From Rhizobium sp. Leaf371 (GTDB lineage Bacteria; Pseudomonadota; Alphaproteobacteria; Rhizobiales; Rhizobiaceae), in NCBI RefSeq assembly GCF_001424045.1, contig NZ_LMQB01000001.1:842083-906082 (forward strand): DNA of 64,000 bases. Direction: 5' to 3'. Of this stretch, positions 31,401 through 38,613 are shown in pieces; positions within the stretch are counted from its first letter, which is position 1, and every line of letters starts with the position of its first letter. Below the pieces are notes generated by a model. It ran no database searches. It was given only the letters and a program-made list of their open reading frames with translations, and was not told the origin of the DNA. Position numbers and translations under genes: made by a program.

Positions 31401-33983
31401 GGTGCGGGCGGCCGTCGAGAGGGTCGCGTCCAGCGCGCCGGCGCGGTCGCTCATCAGGGTTTCGATCCGCGACGCATTGTCCGACAGCGTTGCGGTGATG
31501 GTGGCCGCACGGGCGGCCATGATGCCGTCGATCCGTTCGGCATTGCCTTCCAGCGCGCCGTCGAGCGCTTCGGTGCTCGCGGCCAGCATGACCGAGAGTT
31601 CGAGCGTGCGGTCCGACAGCGTGTCGTCCAGGCGCTGGTGACTGCTGGCGATCGTGCTGGCCAGGTCGTCGGCGCGCGCGGTCAGCGCGCCCTCGATGCG
31701 GCCCTGTGCGGCGTCGAGGCCTTCCAGCAGGCCGCGGGCGCGGGTGTCGAGCGTTTGCTGAAGGCGCTGTTCGGCACTGCCGATCGCGGCGGTGACGTCG
31801 TCGCTGCGGGTCGCGAAGGCCTGTTCGATATTGCCACGGGCCGTGTCGAGGGCGCCGAGGAGGCGCTCGCTGCGGCTGTCGAGGGCGTCCGACAGGCGCC
31901 GTTCGGTGGTGTCCAGGGCCGTGGTGACGGCGCCCGTCCGCTCGGCCAGGAGGGTGCCGATCCGGGCCTCGGAGGCTCCGAGGCCGTCGATCAGCGCGCC
32001 GGTGCGGCTGTCGAGGGTTTCCGCAAGGCGGGCCTGGGTGGAGCCGAGCGCCGTTTCGAGGCTGCCGGCGCGTTCGGCAAAGCCTGTTTCGATCCGCTCC
32101 TGCGCGGCGGTCAGCGCGCTCATCAGCGAGCCCGAGCGGGCCGCGAGAACGCCGTCGATCCGCTCATGCGCCTGGCCGATGACGCCGTCCATCTCGCCGG
32201 TCCGGGCGGAGATGCTTTCCTCCAGAAGGGCCTGCGAGGTGCCGAGGGTCGTGGCGATGGCGAGCGACTGGTCGCTGATGGCGGAATGGAACTTGTCGAG
32301 GCCGTCGTCCAGTAGTCGGCCGAGCGTATCGGACCCGCCGGCCACGGTCGTGTCGATGCGCGTCAGGCTGTCGGCCATCTTGGCGTCCAGAAGGTTTGCG
32401 CGGCGGTCGAAGGCGGTGGCGAATTCTTGGAAGCGGCCGTCGAAGGTGGTCGCCAGCCGGCCGACCGTGCCCTGCAGCTTCTCCTCGAAGAAGCCGGAGC
32501 GCAGGTCGAGGTCCATGATGGCGTCGTCGGCCGCGGTCTTCAGGTTCTGGCGGAAGCTCGCGCCCTTCTCGTCGAGGGCGCCGTTCAGCGTGTGAAGAAT
32601 GTCGTCGAGGCCGCCGGTGATCGCCTGCTGGCCGATGACGAGGCTCTCGTTGAGGTCGCGCGTCCGGGCGATCAGCGTTTCGTTCAGCTGGCGGGCACGC
32701 TCGTTCAGCGCGGCGTTCAGCTTTTCGGTGCTGCTGTCGAGCGTGGAGGCGCGCGTCTCGAACTGTCCGAGAAGCTGCTGGCCGCGCTTGATCAGCGTGT
32801 GGTTCAACGCTTCCAGACGGGTGTCGAACTCGTCGGTGATCTCCGCACCGGCCGTGGTCAGGCCGCTGACGAGGGCTTCGGTGCGTGCGCTCAGAAGCGT
32901 GCTGATCGACTGCGATGCGGCCTGCGACTTTTCCATGAGCGCGGCGGCGCGGGTTTCGATGAGGGACGCGGCCGCTTCGCCGGAGATGGCGAGACGCGTC
33001 TGCAGGTCTTCGCTTGCGTGCGTCAGGTCGTCGCGCAGTTGGGCATGGACGCCGGTGATGGAGGAGCGGATGCGCTCGGCATGGCCGACGATCGCCTCGC
33101 GCTCGAGGCCGAGTTCCTGCACGAGCGTGCGGACCCGCAGTTCGTTGTCGCTGTAGCTGCGCTCTAGCGCGTTGACTTCGGAATGGACCAGCGTTTCGAG
33201 CTCGGTCGCGCGGGCGATCGTCCGCTCGATGCCCTCGTTCATGGCCGACACTTCGCGGCGAACGGCCTGACCGACGGTCATGATGCGGTCGGATGCGGTG
33301 GTTTCCGGCTCGGCGAGGCGGAGTGCGACCTCGGTCATCGACCGCGCGGCGTTCCGCATCTCCTGCGCGCGGGCCATCATCACGCCGAAGGCGAAGAACA
33401 GCATGACCGGGAGGACGATGAAGATGGCGGCGACGATGGCGCCGGGCAGGGCCGCCAGTGCGGCCAGCGAGCGGATCTGCCAGATTTCCGGGCCATAGAG
33501 AAGATTGGCGATGCCGAGACCGGCGACGATCCAGACCAGCGACAGGATGGCGGCGCCGCGCATGGCGGCCCGGCCGGAGCGCGTTTCGAGCGAGCGGAGC
33601 ATGGCCGGGGCGGAGCGGCGGCTGTCGTCATTGGCCGGCACGAAGGTGGGCGATTTCGCGCCCGGCGCAGCGGGCACGGATTCCGGCGCAAGGCTGCGCG
33701 GCGTGGCGAGCGGATCGTCGGTGGGCTGGTCGGCCCGTGACGCGGCCGCGGGCTTCTGACTGGCGGCGTTCGATGCAGACGCGGGCTGGGCCGGTCGTGC
33801 GGGGCCTGCCGGGCGGGACGGGGAGGGTGCGGCGGCGGCCTGCGCCTTCGGCGCGGCGCGGCCCGCCTCGGGCGGCGTTTCGTTGAGGGCGGACTTCAGT
33901 TCGTCGAAGTCGATCCTCAAAGCGTCTTCGAGCGCTTGGAAGGCCTTGTCGTCGATCGACTCGTTGCTCTTGTTCGTCGCCAT
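25422..33983 (-). CDS. GPR/RgsE-type giant polar-growth coiled-coil membrane protein
   Basis: A 2,853-residue protein. After a cytoplasmic, Ala/Pro-rich N-terminus come two membrane segments (about residues 143-163 and 172-203). From about 210 to 2,450 it is one continuous alpha-helical region of apolipoprotein-like 11-residue repeats (Thr/Ser-Glu-Arg-Ile-Asp patterns), including nearly identical 66-residue units. A Pro/Gln/Ala-rich linker follows (about 2,460-2,700), then a conserved-looking C-terminal domain starting at RHVMESLNSLSVDIARAIDH. This layout matches Agrobacterium GROWTH POLE RING protein and Sinorhizobium RgsE, which form a ring at the growing pole and are essential for rod shape. 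As I recall, Agrobacterium GPR has about 2,100 residues, so this copy is much longer. GAGG precedes the ATG at 33983. It is divergent from an HPt gene, with CtrA-like boxes between. The identification is from architecture, not alignment. Confidence 0.82.
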   Translation of the reverse strand: MATNKSNESIDDKAFQALEDALRIDFDELKSALNETPPEAGRAAPKAQAAAAPSPSRPAGPARPAQPASASNAASQKPAAASRADQPTDDPLATPRSLAPESVPAAPGAKSPTFVPANDDSRRSAPAMLRSLETRSGRAAMRGAAILSLVWIVAGLGIANLLYGPEIWQIRSLAALAALPGAIVAAIFIVLPVMLFFAFGVMMARAQEMRNAARSMTEVALRLAEPETTASDRIMTVGQAVRREVSAMNEGIERTIARATELETLVHSEVNALERSYSDNELRVRTLVQELGLEREAIVGHAERIRSSITGVHAQLRDDLTHASEDLQTRLAISGEAAASLIETRAAALMEKSQAASQSISTLLSARTEALVSGLTTAGAEITDEFDTRLEALNHTLIKRGQQLLGQFETRASTLDSSTEKLNAALNERARQLNETLIARTRDLNESLVIGQQAITGGLDDILHTLNGALDEKGASFRQNLKTAADDAIMDLDLRSGFFEEKLQGTVGRLATTFDGRFQEFATAFDRRANLLDAKMADSLTRIDTTVAGGSDTLGRLLDDGLDKFHSAISDQSLAIATTLGTSQALLEESISARTGEMDGVIGQAHERIDGVLAARSGSLMSALTAAQERIETGFAERAGSLETALGSTQARLAETLDSRTGALIDGLGASEARIGTLLAERTGAVTTALDTTERRLSDALDSRSERLLGALDTARGNIEQAFATRSDDVTAAIGSAEQRLQQTLDTRARGLLEGLDAAQGRIEGALTARADDLASTIASSHQRLDDTLSDRTLELSVMLAASTEALDGALEGNAERIDGIMAARAATITATLSDNASRIETLMSDRAGALDATLSTAARTIEGAFAGTAERIDDIISERTMTLSGVLASSTAALEGTAEQIDTMLTERTLELSGVLAGSTAGMESLFEGTTEQIDTLLSQGTATLSEKLSGATRIIDITFAGTADRIDEVMAERTTRLAGVLAGSTAAIEGTSEQMEQMLLRGTSTLNTTLTDATRALDNTFAGKAERIDEILTERTMTLSGVLASSTAGIESAVEGTAEQIDLVLTRGTNTLTGALSNATRTLDATFSGTAERIDDILIERTMTLSGVLASSTAGIESAVEGAAGEIDRVLSQNTESLAGKLAEATRTLDRTFDGTAERIEDIMAERTMSLSGVLASSTAGIESAVEGTAEQIDRVLSRGTTTLTGSLSEATRALDATFTGTAERIDDILIERTMTLSGVLASSTAGIEGVIEGTAEQLDTLLARGTTGLSEKLAGATTLLDGTLAGSAERIDAVLAARARELAATTTAIEAAVEGNADDINAVLVRGASNIKSTLSEATRHLDKTVSGTSDRLDAILADRTAAFTDVLGGSTAAIENAIDGTTERLDFLLATSASSISDMLNDATGGIEARTAALSGSLTGATDRIERALDGTTARLGTMIDQHARALDETLTGQTAAIDNRLAARTEDLSRILVGRAAEMGDTLTTRVEDIADQLALRATTISETMTDRIAEIDRDLTNRTANIADDMTGRVNAIAGTMTGASGEIAGALSAHAAELAAAIDTRAGAIEQTLSARAASLDQTLSTTDDRLRVTLDTRIAALNSAVADGSNQLADMLNDQAATIATTIAASAGMLEMTLEERQEAFARTIDQSAEALDGRLRDSTSRVATRLSDTTAELARAADGLTERMDSSITGINTRFDETGARIEASLGQLETRIRDSVGNVDALVDEAGNRIAGTLSERVSELDQASRTAAERISGSLAGRTEEIARISSEAASRIAETLAARTGELDRISSEAATRIETTIERGTGRLEERLGTMDRALTVGLDNVSRTIEGKAAHLVGSLRSAVSDTTQDIDAEAVRSSDVLAKVGGDFAEAMAARQADFQNAIERTAATAAMRSAELARSVGEAADATLVRASATQDRIAEQGNALQRDLSDVEKALEARGEAIRTTLDERTRDLNSMLSGRTSELSRLIEDQARPVLDSYVAAGRDAADRLTTAARDGAERLRAENDALVTALSARTGEQLGAISQRAEETARAIQMVENRLQSTAEALIERLSASNAAIADVVGEATSTFGAMDERLNATGDRFSETAERTSDMLAASTRLLEGKADRLVSVSSNTLSQVGSLVGRFEDHSRMLGQASDLLAAAQSNLAGTLEERQEALRTLSVGLVSRSEDIERTMRALEGFVEGSFQRAEDRSNQIAGNLRNGIQASFNDVGRILTDAEERTQTAALAMRDALAQVGEDAGQSVDALLARTQERSGQVAGTLRDGVRAAASDVDRTLTDAENRTRTAGDAMREAIASATDAAGASVDRTFARAEERSSDVAARLRGSVGASLSDIDGLLDETGKRSDALSENMREQIRQSVDEAIGRFAGATDEIRRSGEEIRRELDMTRAELKRGAFDLPEEAKENAAVMRRAVSEQIKALQELSDIVGRSSSQLEIGEPTPYRGRATSQQAPAQPVYAPTQPAYAPPLYAQPQPTQTAVAQTSQVNPYAAYPTTPSTLLGARTAEAAPARTVATTQAPVLPQRHPAPVPASGPAQSAQPRPAPTDRPQAVEQRAEVQPSAGRAPQDRQPAAPVRQTLTPASAPAPAPAASAQPRPLPAQPVQTPTPIQAATARPQAEPRQAATPSPEAPRTLQEPAAQPRSSATAETPLRGSVGLSDRSPLRPASSAEDDMREGGSGWMRDLLRGASREEEPQQIAPARLRPEAAPAPAPQGQRSTDSRNPRHVMESLNSLSVDIARAIDHDASVDLWRRYQRGERDVFTRRLYTLKGQQTFDEIQRKYDREPEFRTAVDRYIADFEKLLADVARNDRDRVITQTYLTSDTGKVYTMLAHAAGRFS
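29900..31390 (-). repeat. 198-bp (66-residue) tandem repeats inside the GPR-like gene
   Basis: About seven consecutive units, each 66 residues (six hendecads) beginning GTAERIDDI and containing the segment LSGVLASSTAGIES, are encoded here. In the DNA the shared start of the segment recurs at 30244, 30442, 30640 and 30838, exactly 198 bp apart, with few differences between copies. Neighbouring copies at 31024 and beyond lack four residues (STAAIEGT instead of STAGIESAVEGT). More diverged repeats continue on both sides. Confidence 0.9.
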
Positions 33984-34273
33984 GCAGATACGCCTCGTTA
34001 CCGAACTTTCCGTCTCGACATCGCGCAGCCGCAAGGCTGCCGGCGATGCCGGATCGGGGGTGAGGACAGTTCCTGCGCATTGGATGCACGCAATACAATG
34101 ACCGCACCAATTTCATACCGCGACCGGCAATGCTTTTCCCATGGTCGCACAGCCATGGGAAGAGCCTCCCGGACGGATGCCGGCCCTCAGGGGAAACCGG
34201 TATCCTGTAACGTATCGTAGTGACACATCCGGGGTAGTCTTACAATTAACGCCCCCGGCCATTCGTTAAAATG

Positions 34274-34289
34274 CTAACAAGTTCTTAAC
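34274..34289. promoter_or_regulatory. Candidate CtrA box (first)
   Basis: CTAA-N7-TTAAC matches the CtrA consensus TTAA-N7-TTAAC with one mismatch. It is in the 592 bp region between the divergent GPR-like and HPt genes, about 290 bp from each start. The surrounding 80 bp is unusually AT-rich for this genome. No gene is seen in the region. Confidence 0.45.
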
Positions 34290-34344
34290 GAAAATGCGGC
34301 CCGCATGGCGCCAAACCCCCTGCAATGCCGGATGTTTTCCTCTG

Positions 34345-34359
34345 TTAACCATACTTGAC
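34345..34359. promoter_or_regulatory. Candidate CtrA box (second)
   Basis: TTAACCAT (34345-34352), the strong CtrA half-site, is followed at the correct distance by TGAC, a poor second half. It is 71 bp from the first box, on the HPt side of the divergent region. Confidence 0.4.
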
Positions 34360-34575
34360 GAAAGGTGCCCTGATTGCGCCCCGTTTTCATCTGATAGCAG
34401 CCTCGCTGCTGTGAAATCCACAGGAGACGACGACGCGGCTGCAGGCCGGATGCGCAGGGCTTCAGAGCCCGTGCACATTCCGACCTGTCGCTTACATCTG
34501 CGTCACGGATTCCGAGCCCGTGGGGTGTCCCGCAACGTGCCGGCAGCGATGACAACAGAACAAGGAACACCGTGC

Positions 34576-34944
34576 ATGGCCGCCCTCAATATCGCCTTCG
34601 ACAGTCCCGAAACGGCACTGGGCCATCTTCACTCCCGCGGTCGCCCGATCGACCTCGTGCATCTCGCCACCCAGACGATGGGCGACAAGGCGCTGGAACT
34701 CGAAGTGCTGCAGATCTTCGCGCGCCAGTCGCGCCAGATCGTCAAGGAGCTGATGATCGAGGACACGCAGGTCCGCAAGGCCGCCGCACACCGCCTGCGG
34801 GGCGCAGCGCTTGCCGTCGGCGCCTTTACGGTGGCCGACGTCGCGGCTTCCGCCGAACACCAGCCGAACGACGCGGAAACGCTCGCCGCGCTGTCTTCGG
34901 CCGTTCTCGACACCGAGATCTTCATCCTGAAGCTTTGCCGATAG
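34576..34944 (+). CDS. HPt (histidine phosphotransfer) domain protein
   Basis: A 122-residue protein that is essentially a single HPt four-helix bundle. The phospho-acceptor is likely His72 within [15 protein letters not shown], which fits the HPt pattern H-x-L-K/R-G-x-A-x-x-x-G. No kinase, receiver or output domain is attached, so it would shuttle phosphate between other proteins. The start at 34576 has AAGGAAC eight bases upstream; the frame is open back to 34294 but without protein character. It is divergent from the GPR-like polar growth gene, and CckA is encoded 12 kb away. Partners are unknown. Confidence 0.82.
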   Translation: MAALNIAFDSPETALGHLHSRGRPIDLVHLATQTMGDKALELEVLQIFARQSRQIVKELMIEDTQVRKAAAHRLRGAALAVGAFTVADVAASAEHQPNDAETLAALSSAVLDTEIFILKLCR

Positions 34945-35149
34945 CATAAAGCCGACGGCGACCGGCCTGCCGGCCAGCCGTGTCGGTCCGGGATCCCGCG
35001 CGACACACGTCTCCGGAAAGCAGGCCTGTCGACCTGTTTTCTTGACGACCCGCATGAAACAATGTGAGAAAAACGGGCACCCCTTTTGCGGGCGCCGTGC
35101 CCGTCGGCACCGGCGGTCCCGCGCATCCAGCATTCGAGACCGCGCCATC

Positions 35150-35470
35150 ATGACAAAACTCAGCATCATCGCCTTCGACGGCACCCGCCACGAACTGGAG
35201 GTCCAGATGGGATCGACCGTCATGGAAAACGCCGTCCGGAATTCAGTGCCCGGCATCGAGGCCGAATGCGGCGGCGCCTGCGCCTGCGCCACCTGTCATG
35301 TCTATGTCGACGAGGCCTGGACGGCGGCCGTCGGCGCGCCGGAAGCGATGGAAGAGGACATGCTGGATTTTGCCTACGACGTCCGTCCGACCTCGCGGCT
35401 GAGCTGTCAGATCAAGATGAGCGACGCGCTCGACGGTCTCGTCGTGCATGTGCCCGAACGTCAGGCTTAG
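35150..35470 (+). CDS. 2Fe-2S ferredoxin, adrenodoxin type
   Basis: A 106-residue ferredoxin. The cluster ligands are Cys40, Cys46, Cys49 and Cys86 in the pattern C-x5-C-x2-C followed by the later RLSC, as in adrenodoxin/Fdx and rhizobial FdxB-like proteins. The acidic stretch [14 protein letters not shown] is the usual partner-binding helix. It carries single electrons, for example to monooxygenases or in Fe-S cluster assembly; no partner is encoded nearby. The start was chosen at the ATG directly preceding the first beta strand ([17 protein letters not shown]). Confidence 0.92.
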   Translation: MTKLSIIAFDGTRHELEVQMGSTVMENAVRNSVPGIEAECGGACACATCHVYVDEAWTAAVGAPEAMEEDMLDFAYDVRPTSRLSCQIKMSDALDGLVVHVPERQA

Positions 35471-35523
35471 TTACGTCAGGCTCGATCGTATGCAGGGCCC
35501 GATTCGTCCTTGGCGTTCGCGCC

Positions 35524-35605
35524 AAAAAAAGCCCCGCCTGTCACAGGGACAAGCGGGGCAGGAGGGCGCATCGCACGCAGGATGAGGGAGGGATCATCTG
35601 CGGCA
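35524..35605 (-). ncRNA. Candidate trans-acting small RNA with anti-Shine-Dalgarno loop
   Basis: Read on the minus strand, a 5 bp hairpin GATGA/TCATC (35583-35600 area) displays the loop TCCCTCCC. A second CCCTCCTG stretch follows, then a strong intrinsic terminator: GCCCCGC (35553-35559) with GCGGGGC (35531-35537), extended by TGTC/GACA pairs, and seven Ts (35530-35524). Loop-exposed CU-rich anti-SD motifs and a GC-rich terminator are the hallmarks of the rhizobial alpha-r14/suhB/cuckoo-type sRNAs. No good coding frame ends at this terminator. The 5' end is not determined; sequence to about 35630 may belong to it. The rest of the 35471-35921 gap shows no gene. Confidence 0.45.
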
Positions 35606-35921
35606 ACAGGATACGCCAGGAGAACACCGGGGCAGGGCAAAGCATTTCCGGTCGCCACGCGATCCGGCATCCTGCCGCTCCTGCAATATCGTCTTCGTCT
35701 TCGCGTCGAGAGCATGACCGCATCACCGCGCGTCTGCAGTCTCAGAGCTTTTAAGCTTCGTCTATTCTTCGCTTGCGATAATGAGACTATAGCCGACCTT
35801 TACCGGACGCACTATCGCTAGAAATCACCAATGAGTTATTGCGGCACGCGGCGGTAGCGCGCGAATGCCGTCTGCCGTCGCATCGGCGCGGCAGCCGCCG
35901 TCCTGAACAGGACGACGTTGC

Positions 35922-36560
35922 CTAGCGAAGCTCGGCCCCGTCCTTTTTCAGGCGCTCCAGGCGATACTGGAGGAGGCGCACCATGCGCTGGTCGAAATTG
36001 ACGGCTTCGCGGCGGTCGAAGGCGGCCTGGTCCTTGTCGTGCGCGGCGATCGCGTCTTCGCTGATGCGGGCGACGCGGGCCTGCATCCGCTCGCAATCGG
36101 CTTCTGCCGGCAGGGAGAGGAGCGCCTTTTCCATGTCGCGCGCGTGGTTGCGGGCAATCTCCGCGTGGCGTTCCTCATGGCGCTTGATGTCGCTCGACAG
36201 CGTGTCCCAGACGAGTGCGAGGTCACGCCCGGCCTTGTTGCGGTTGGTCCACCGCGGCAGGATCAGCCGCGTATTGAGCGTCACACGGGCGCTGCCGACG
36301 GCGCAGAGGCGCCCGCGGCGGACATAGCTCACGGTTCCCCCGAATTTTATGCGGGTGGCGCCGGGGTGGCGGGCGCCGGTTTCGCGCATTTGCGGGCCCT
36401 GCGACGACAAGGCCGCATCGAGTTCGGCCGCGGTGCGACCGCCGACCGAGAAATAGGTGATCGTCTTGTTCATCACCGTCTCCGCAGCGGCGGCGAGCGG
36501 TTGCGTGAGGATCGCGAGAGTGGCCAGCGGAACGAGGAGGTATTTGCGGGCCGTGTTCAT
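35922..36560 (-). CDS. DUF922 family predicted Zn-dependent protease, exported
   Basis: A 212-residue secreted protein. The signal peptide (KYLLVPLATLAILTQPLAAA, cleavage near AAAE) is followed by the DUF922 core: ITYFSVGGRTAAELDAALSS, WDTLSSDIKRHEERHAEIAR and a C-terminal helix. The HEERH sequence is the HExxH zinc motif expected for a metallopeptidase. Substrate and activity of this family are unknown. It should be periplasmic. The frame is open upstream to 37571, antisense to folP, but that extension is not real. There is only a weak ribosome site. The gene is divergent from folP. Confidence 0.82.
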   Translation of the reverse strand: MNTARKYLLVPLATLAILTQPLAAAAETVMNKTITYFSVGGRTAAELDAALSSQGPQMRETGARHPGATRIKFGGTVSYVRRGRLCAVGSARVTLNTRLILPRWTNRNKAGRDLALVWDTLSSDIKRHEERHAEIARNHARDMEKALLSLPAEADCERMQARVARISEDAIAAHDKDQAAFDRREAVNFDQRMVRLLQYRLERLKKDGAELR

Positions 36561-36698
36561 GGATATGCTGTCTCGACGGTTGATGTCGTCCAAAGCTTGG
36601 GGCATAGGCTGGGCAAGCGCAACTGGAAATGCCCGCCGCCTTGAAACAAGGTTAGCGCGGCTGCCCCACAAGGTCGGCCCTTTTCGCCGAGATCCGTC

Positions 36699-37562
36699 AT
36701 GGTTGAACCCCTTCACGCCGCCGACCCTTTCTCCGCCTTCGAATGGTCGCTCGGTCATGGACGCAGCCTGACGCTCGGTCCGCGCGGCGTGCTCATGGCG
36801 ATCGTCAACGTGACGCCCGACTCGTTTTCGGATGGCGGCGCTTTCCTCGGTGTCGACAAGGCCGTCGTGCACGCTCTGGCGTGCCTGGAGAACGGCGCCG
36901 TCATTCTCGACATCGGCGGCGAGTCGACGCGGCCGGGGGCGGACGCCGTGTCTGCCGTGCAGGAGCAGGATCGCGTCCTCCCCGTCATCGAGCGCCTGGC
37001 GCGGGAAACGGAGGCGCTGATCTCGATCGACACCTATCGCGCGGAGACGGCGCGGCTGGCGCTCGCTGCCGGCGCACATATCGTCAACGACGTGCACGGA
37101 CTGCAGCGCGAGCCCGAGATCGCCGGGGTCGTGGCGACAGCGCGCGCCGGCGTCTGCATCATGCATACCGGGCGGGGGCGCGAGAAAGCCGGCGACGTGA
37201 TCGCGGATCAGAAACAGTTCTTTGGTCGGTCGCTGGAGATCGCTGCCGATGCCGGGATCGGGGCGGATGCGATCGTGCTCGATCCGGGCTTCGGCTTCGC
37301 CAAGGACGCGTCCGAGAACTGGGCGCTGATGGCGCGGCTGGATGCGCTGCACGGGCTCGGCCACAGGCTGCTGATCGGCACGTCGCGCAAGCGCTTCCTT
37401 GGCGCTGCCACCGGACGGGAGGCGGATGCGCGCGATGTCGCGACGGCGGCGACCACGACGGCGGCGCGTCTTGCCGGGGGGGCGATATTTCGCGTCCATG
37501 ATGTCGCTTTCAACAGGGATGCCCTGCTGGTCGCCGATGCTATCCTGGCGGCACGACCCTGA
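36699..37562 (+). CDS. folP: Dihydropteroate synthase
   Basis: A 287-residue cytoplasmic TIM-barrel enzyme that condenses 6-hydroxymethyl-dihydropterin pyrophosphate with p-aminobenzoate in folate synthesis; it is the sulfonamide target. Landmarks are MAIVNVTPDSFSDGG near residue 33 (pyrophosphate loop), LDIGGESTRPGA near 70, SIDTYR, IVNDVHGL, the DPGFGFAK segment near 195 and IGTSRKRFLG near 227. It is the first gene of folP-folB-folK, followed by folB after 65 bp. Confidence 0.96.
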   Translation: MVEPLHAADPFSAFEWSLGHGRSLTLGPRGVLMAIVNVTPDSFSDGGAFLGVDKAVVHALACLENGAVILDIGGESTRPGADAVSAVQEQDRVLPVIERLARETEALISIDTYRAETARLALAAGAHIVNDVHGLQREPEIAGVVATARAGVCIMHTGRGREKAGDVIADQKQFFGRSLEIAADAGIGADAIVLDPGFGFAKDASENWALMARLDALHGLGHRLLIGTSRKRFLGAATGREADARDVATAATTTAARLAGGAIFRVHDVAFNRDALLVADAILAARP

Positions 37563-37627
37563 CGCCTTCAACGTTCCGAGCGGCCGGCGTCACGCCGTGG
37601 CTGCGACACTCGGCAGGAGACCCTGTG

Positions 37628-38002
37628 ATGACGCCGACCTACACGATCACGCTCAAGAACTGCGCCTTCTTCGCGCGGCATGGCGTTCACGACGAAGAGG
37701 AGTTTCTCGGGCAGCGCTTTTTCGTCGATGCCGAACTGGTGGTCGAACAGGGGTCGGCCTTGCGCGAGGACCGGATCGAGGACACGGTGCATTACGGCAT
37801 CGCCTTTGCCGAAATCGAGAAGATGATCACCGGCCGCCGGCGCTATCTCATCGAGGCCCTGGCACTGGAAATCGCCGAGATGCTCTGTTCGCGCTGGCCG
37901 CAGATCCACCGGGCGAAGATCACCATCCGCAAGCCGAACGCACCCGTGCCCGGCGTGCTCGACTACGTCGCCGTCACCGTCGAGCATGTCGCCAGATCAT
38001 GA
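37628..38002 (+). CDS. folB: Dihydroneopterin aldolase
   Basis: A 124-residue enzyme that cleaves dihydroneopterin to 6-hydroxymethyl-dihydropterin and glycolaldehyde. Family features are FFARHGVHDEEEFLGQRFFV at the N-terminus (pterin site with the conserved Glu), DTVHYGIAFAEI near residue 55, EALALEIAE (the pterin-anchoring Glu) and the catalytic Lys in KITIRKPNAPVPG near 100. The ATG at 37628 follows CAGGAGA; a GTG one codon earlier is also in frame. Its stop overlaps the folK start (ATGA), indicating translational coupling. Confidence 0.95.
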   Translation: MTPTYTITLKNCAFFARHGVHDEEEFLGQRFFVDAELVVEQGSALREDRIEDTVHYGIAFAEIEKMITGRRRYLIEALALEIAEMLCSRWPQIHRAKITIRKPNAPVPGVLDYVAVTVEHVARS

Positions 38003-38550
38003 GCGCGATCGATGACGGCGGATGGCACCAGGCGGCGATCGGGCTTGGCGGCAATATCGGCGACGCCGCAGCCGCCATCGCGCAGGCGCTCGCGCGGCTC
38101 GATGCGCATCCCGACGTGACGGTTCTTGCCGTTTCCGGCCTCTACCGCACGCCGCCCTGGGGCAAGACCGACCAGGACTGGTTCTTCAATGCCTGTGCGG
38201 TGGTGCAGACGACGCTCGAACCGCTGGCGCTGCTGGACGCCTGCCTCGATGTGGAAAAGGCGATGAAGCGGCAGCGGCTGGAGCGCTGGGGGCCGCGCAC
38301 GATCGATCTCGACGTACTGACCTACGATACGATCACGATGCAAACCGCGGCGCTCACCTTGCCGCATCCGCGGATGACGGAGCGGGGCTTCGTGCTTCTT
38401 CCGCTGGCCGACATCCTGCCGGACCATGTGGTGGGCGGGCGAAGCGTCGCAGCCTGGGCGGGTGACGCCGATGCCGCGGGCATCGAGATCGCCGACGGTC
38501 GCGCGGCGTGGTGGCGCGACCGGGCCGGGGAGGTCAGCGGGGGCGTTTGA
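37999..38550 (+). CDS. folK: 6-hydroxymethyl-7,8-dihydropterin pyrophosphokinase
   Basis: A 183-residue enzyme that transfers pyrophosphate from ATP to 6-hydroxymethyl-dihydropterin, supplying FolP. HPPK motifs are complete: GLGGNIGDAAAAI near residue 16, SGLYRTPPWG near 50, DWFFNACAVV, and the Mg-binding RWGPRTIDLDVLTYD near 97, followed by LPHPRMTERGFVLLPLADI. It overlaps the folB stop by four bases. This is the last gene of the folate operon; it is convergent with the exported unknown gene at 38614. Confidence 0.95.
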   Translation: MSAIDDGGWHQAAIGLGGNIGDAAAAIAQALARLDAHPDVTVLAVSGLYRTPPWGKTDQDWFFNACAVVQTTLEPLALLDACLDVEKAMKRQRLERWGPRTIDLDVLTYDTITMQTAALTLPHPRMTERGFVLLPLADILPDHVVGGRSVAAWAGDADAAGIEIADGRAAWWRDRAGEVSGGV

Positions 38551-38613
38551 TCATGGCTCTTTGTTTCTGACGCGTTGTCCGACGCCGAAGCGATCCCGCT
38601 TCGGCTGGACATG

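Noticed and set aside
26361-32315. A 1,984-codon open frame on the plus strand across the giant coiled-coil gene
   Set aside because: It is the antisense shadow of a repetitive, GC-rich gene. Its product is a low-complexity Gly/Arg/Ala/His sequence, it has no ribosome site, and the minus-strand frame has domains, a start signal and a terminator.
34294-34575. N-terminal extension of the HPt protein to 34294
   Set aside because: The extension is not protein-like, covers the CtrA-like boxes, and the ATG at 34576 has the ribosome site.
35476-35715. A 79-codon minus-strand ORF overlapping the candidate sRNA
   Set aside because: Arg-rich N-terminus, no ribosome site, and the frame runs through the terminator hairpin, so an RNA gene explains the region better.
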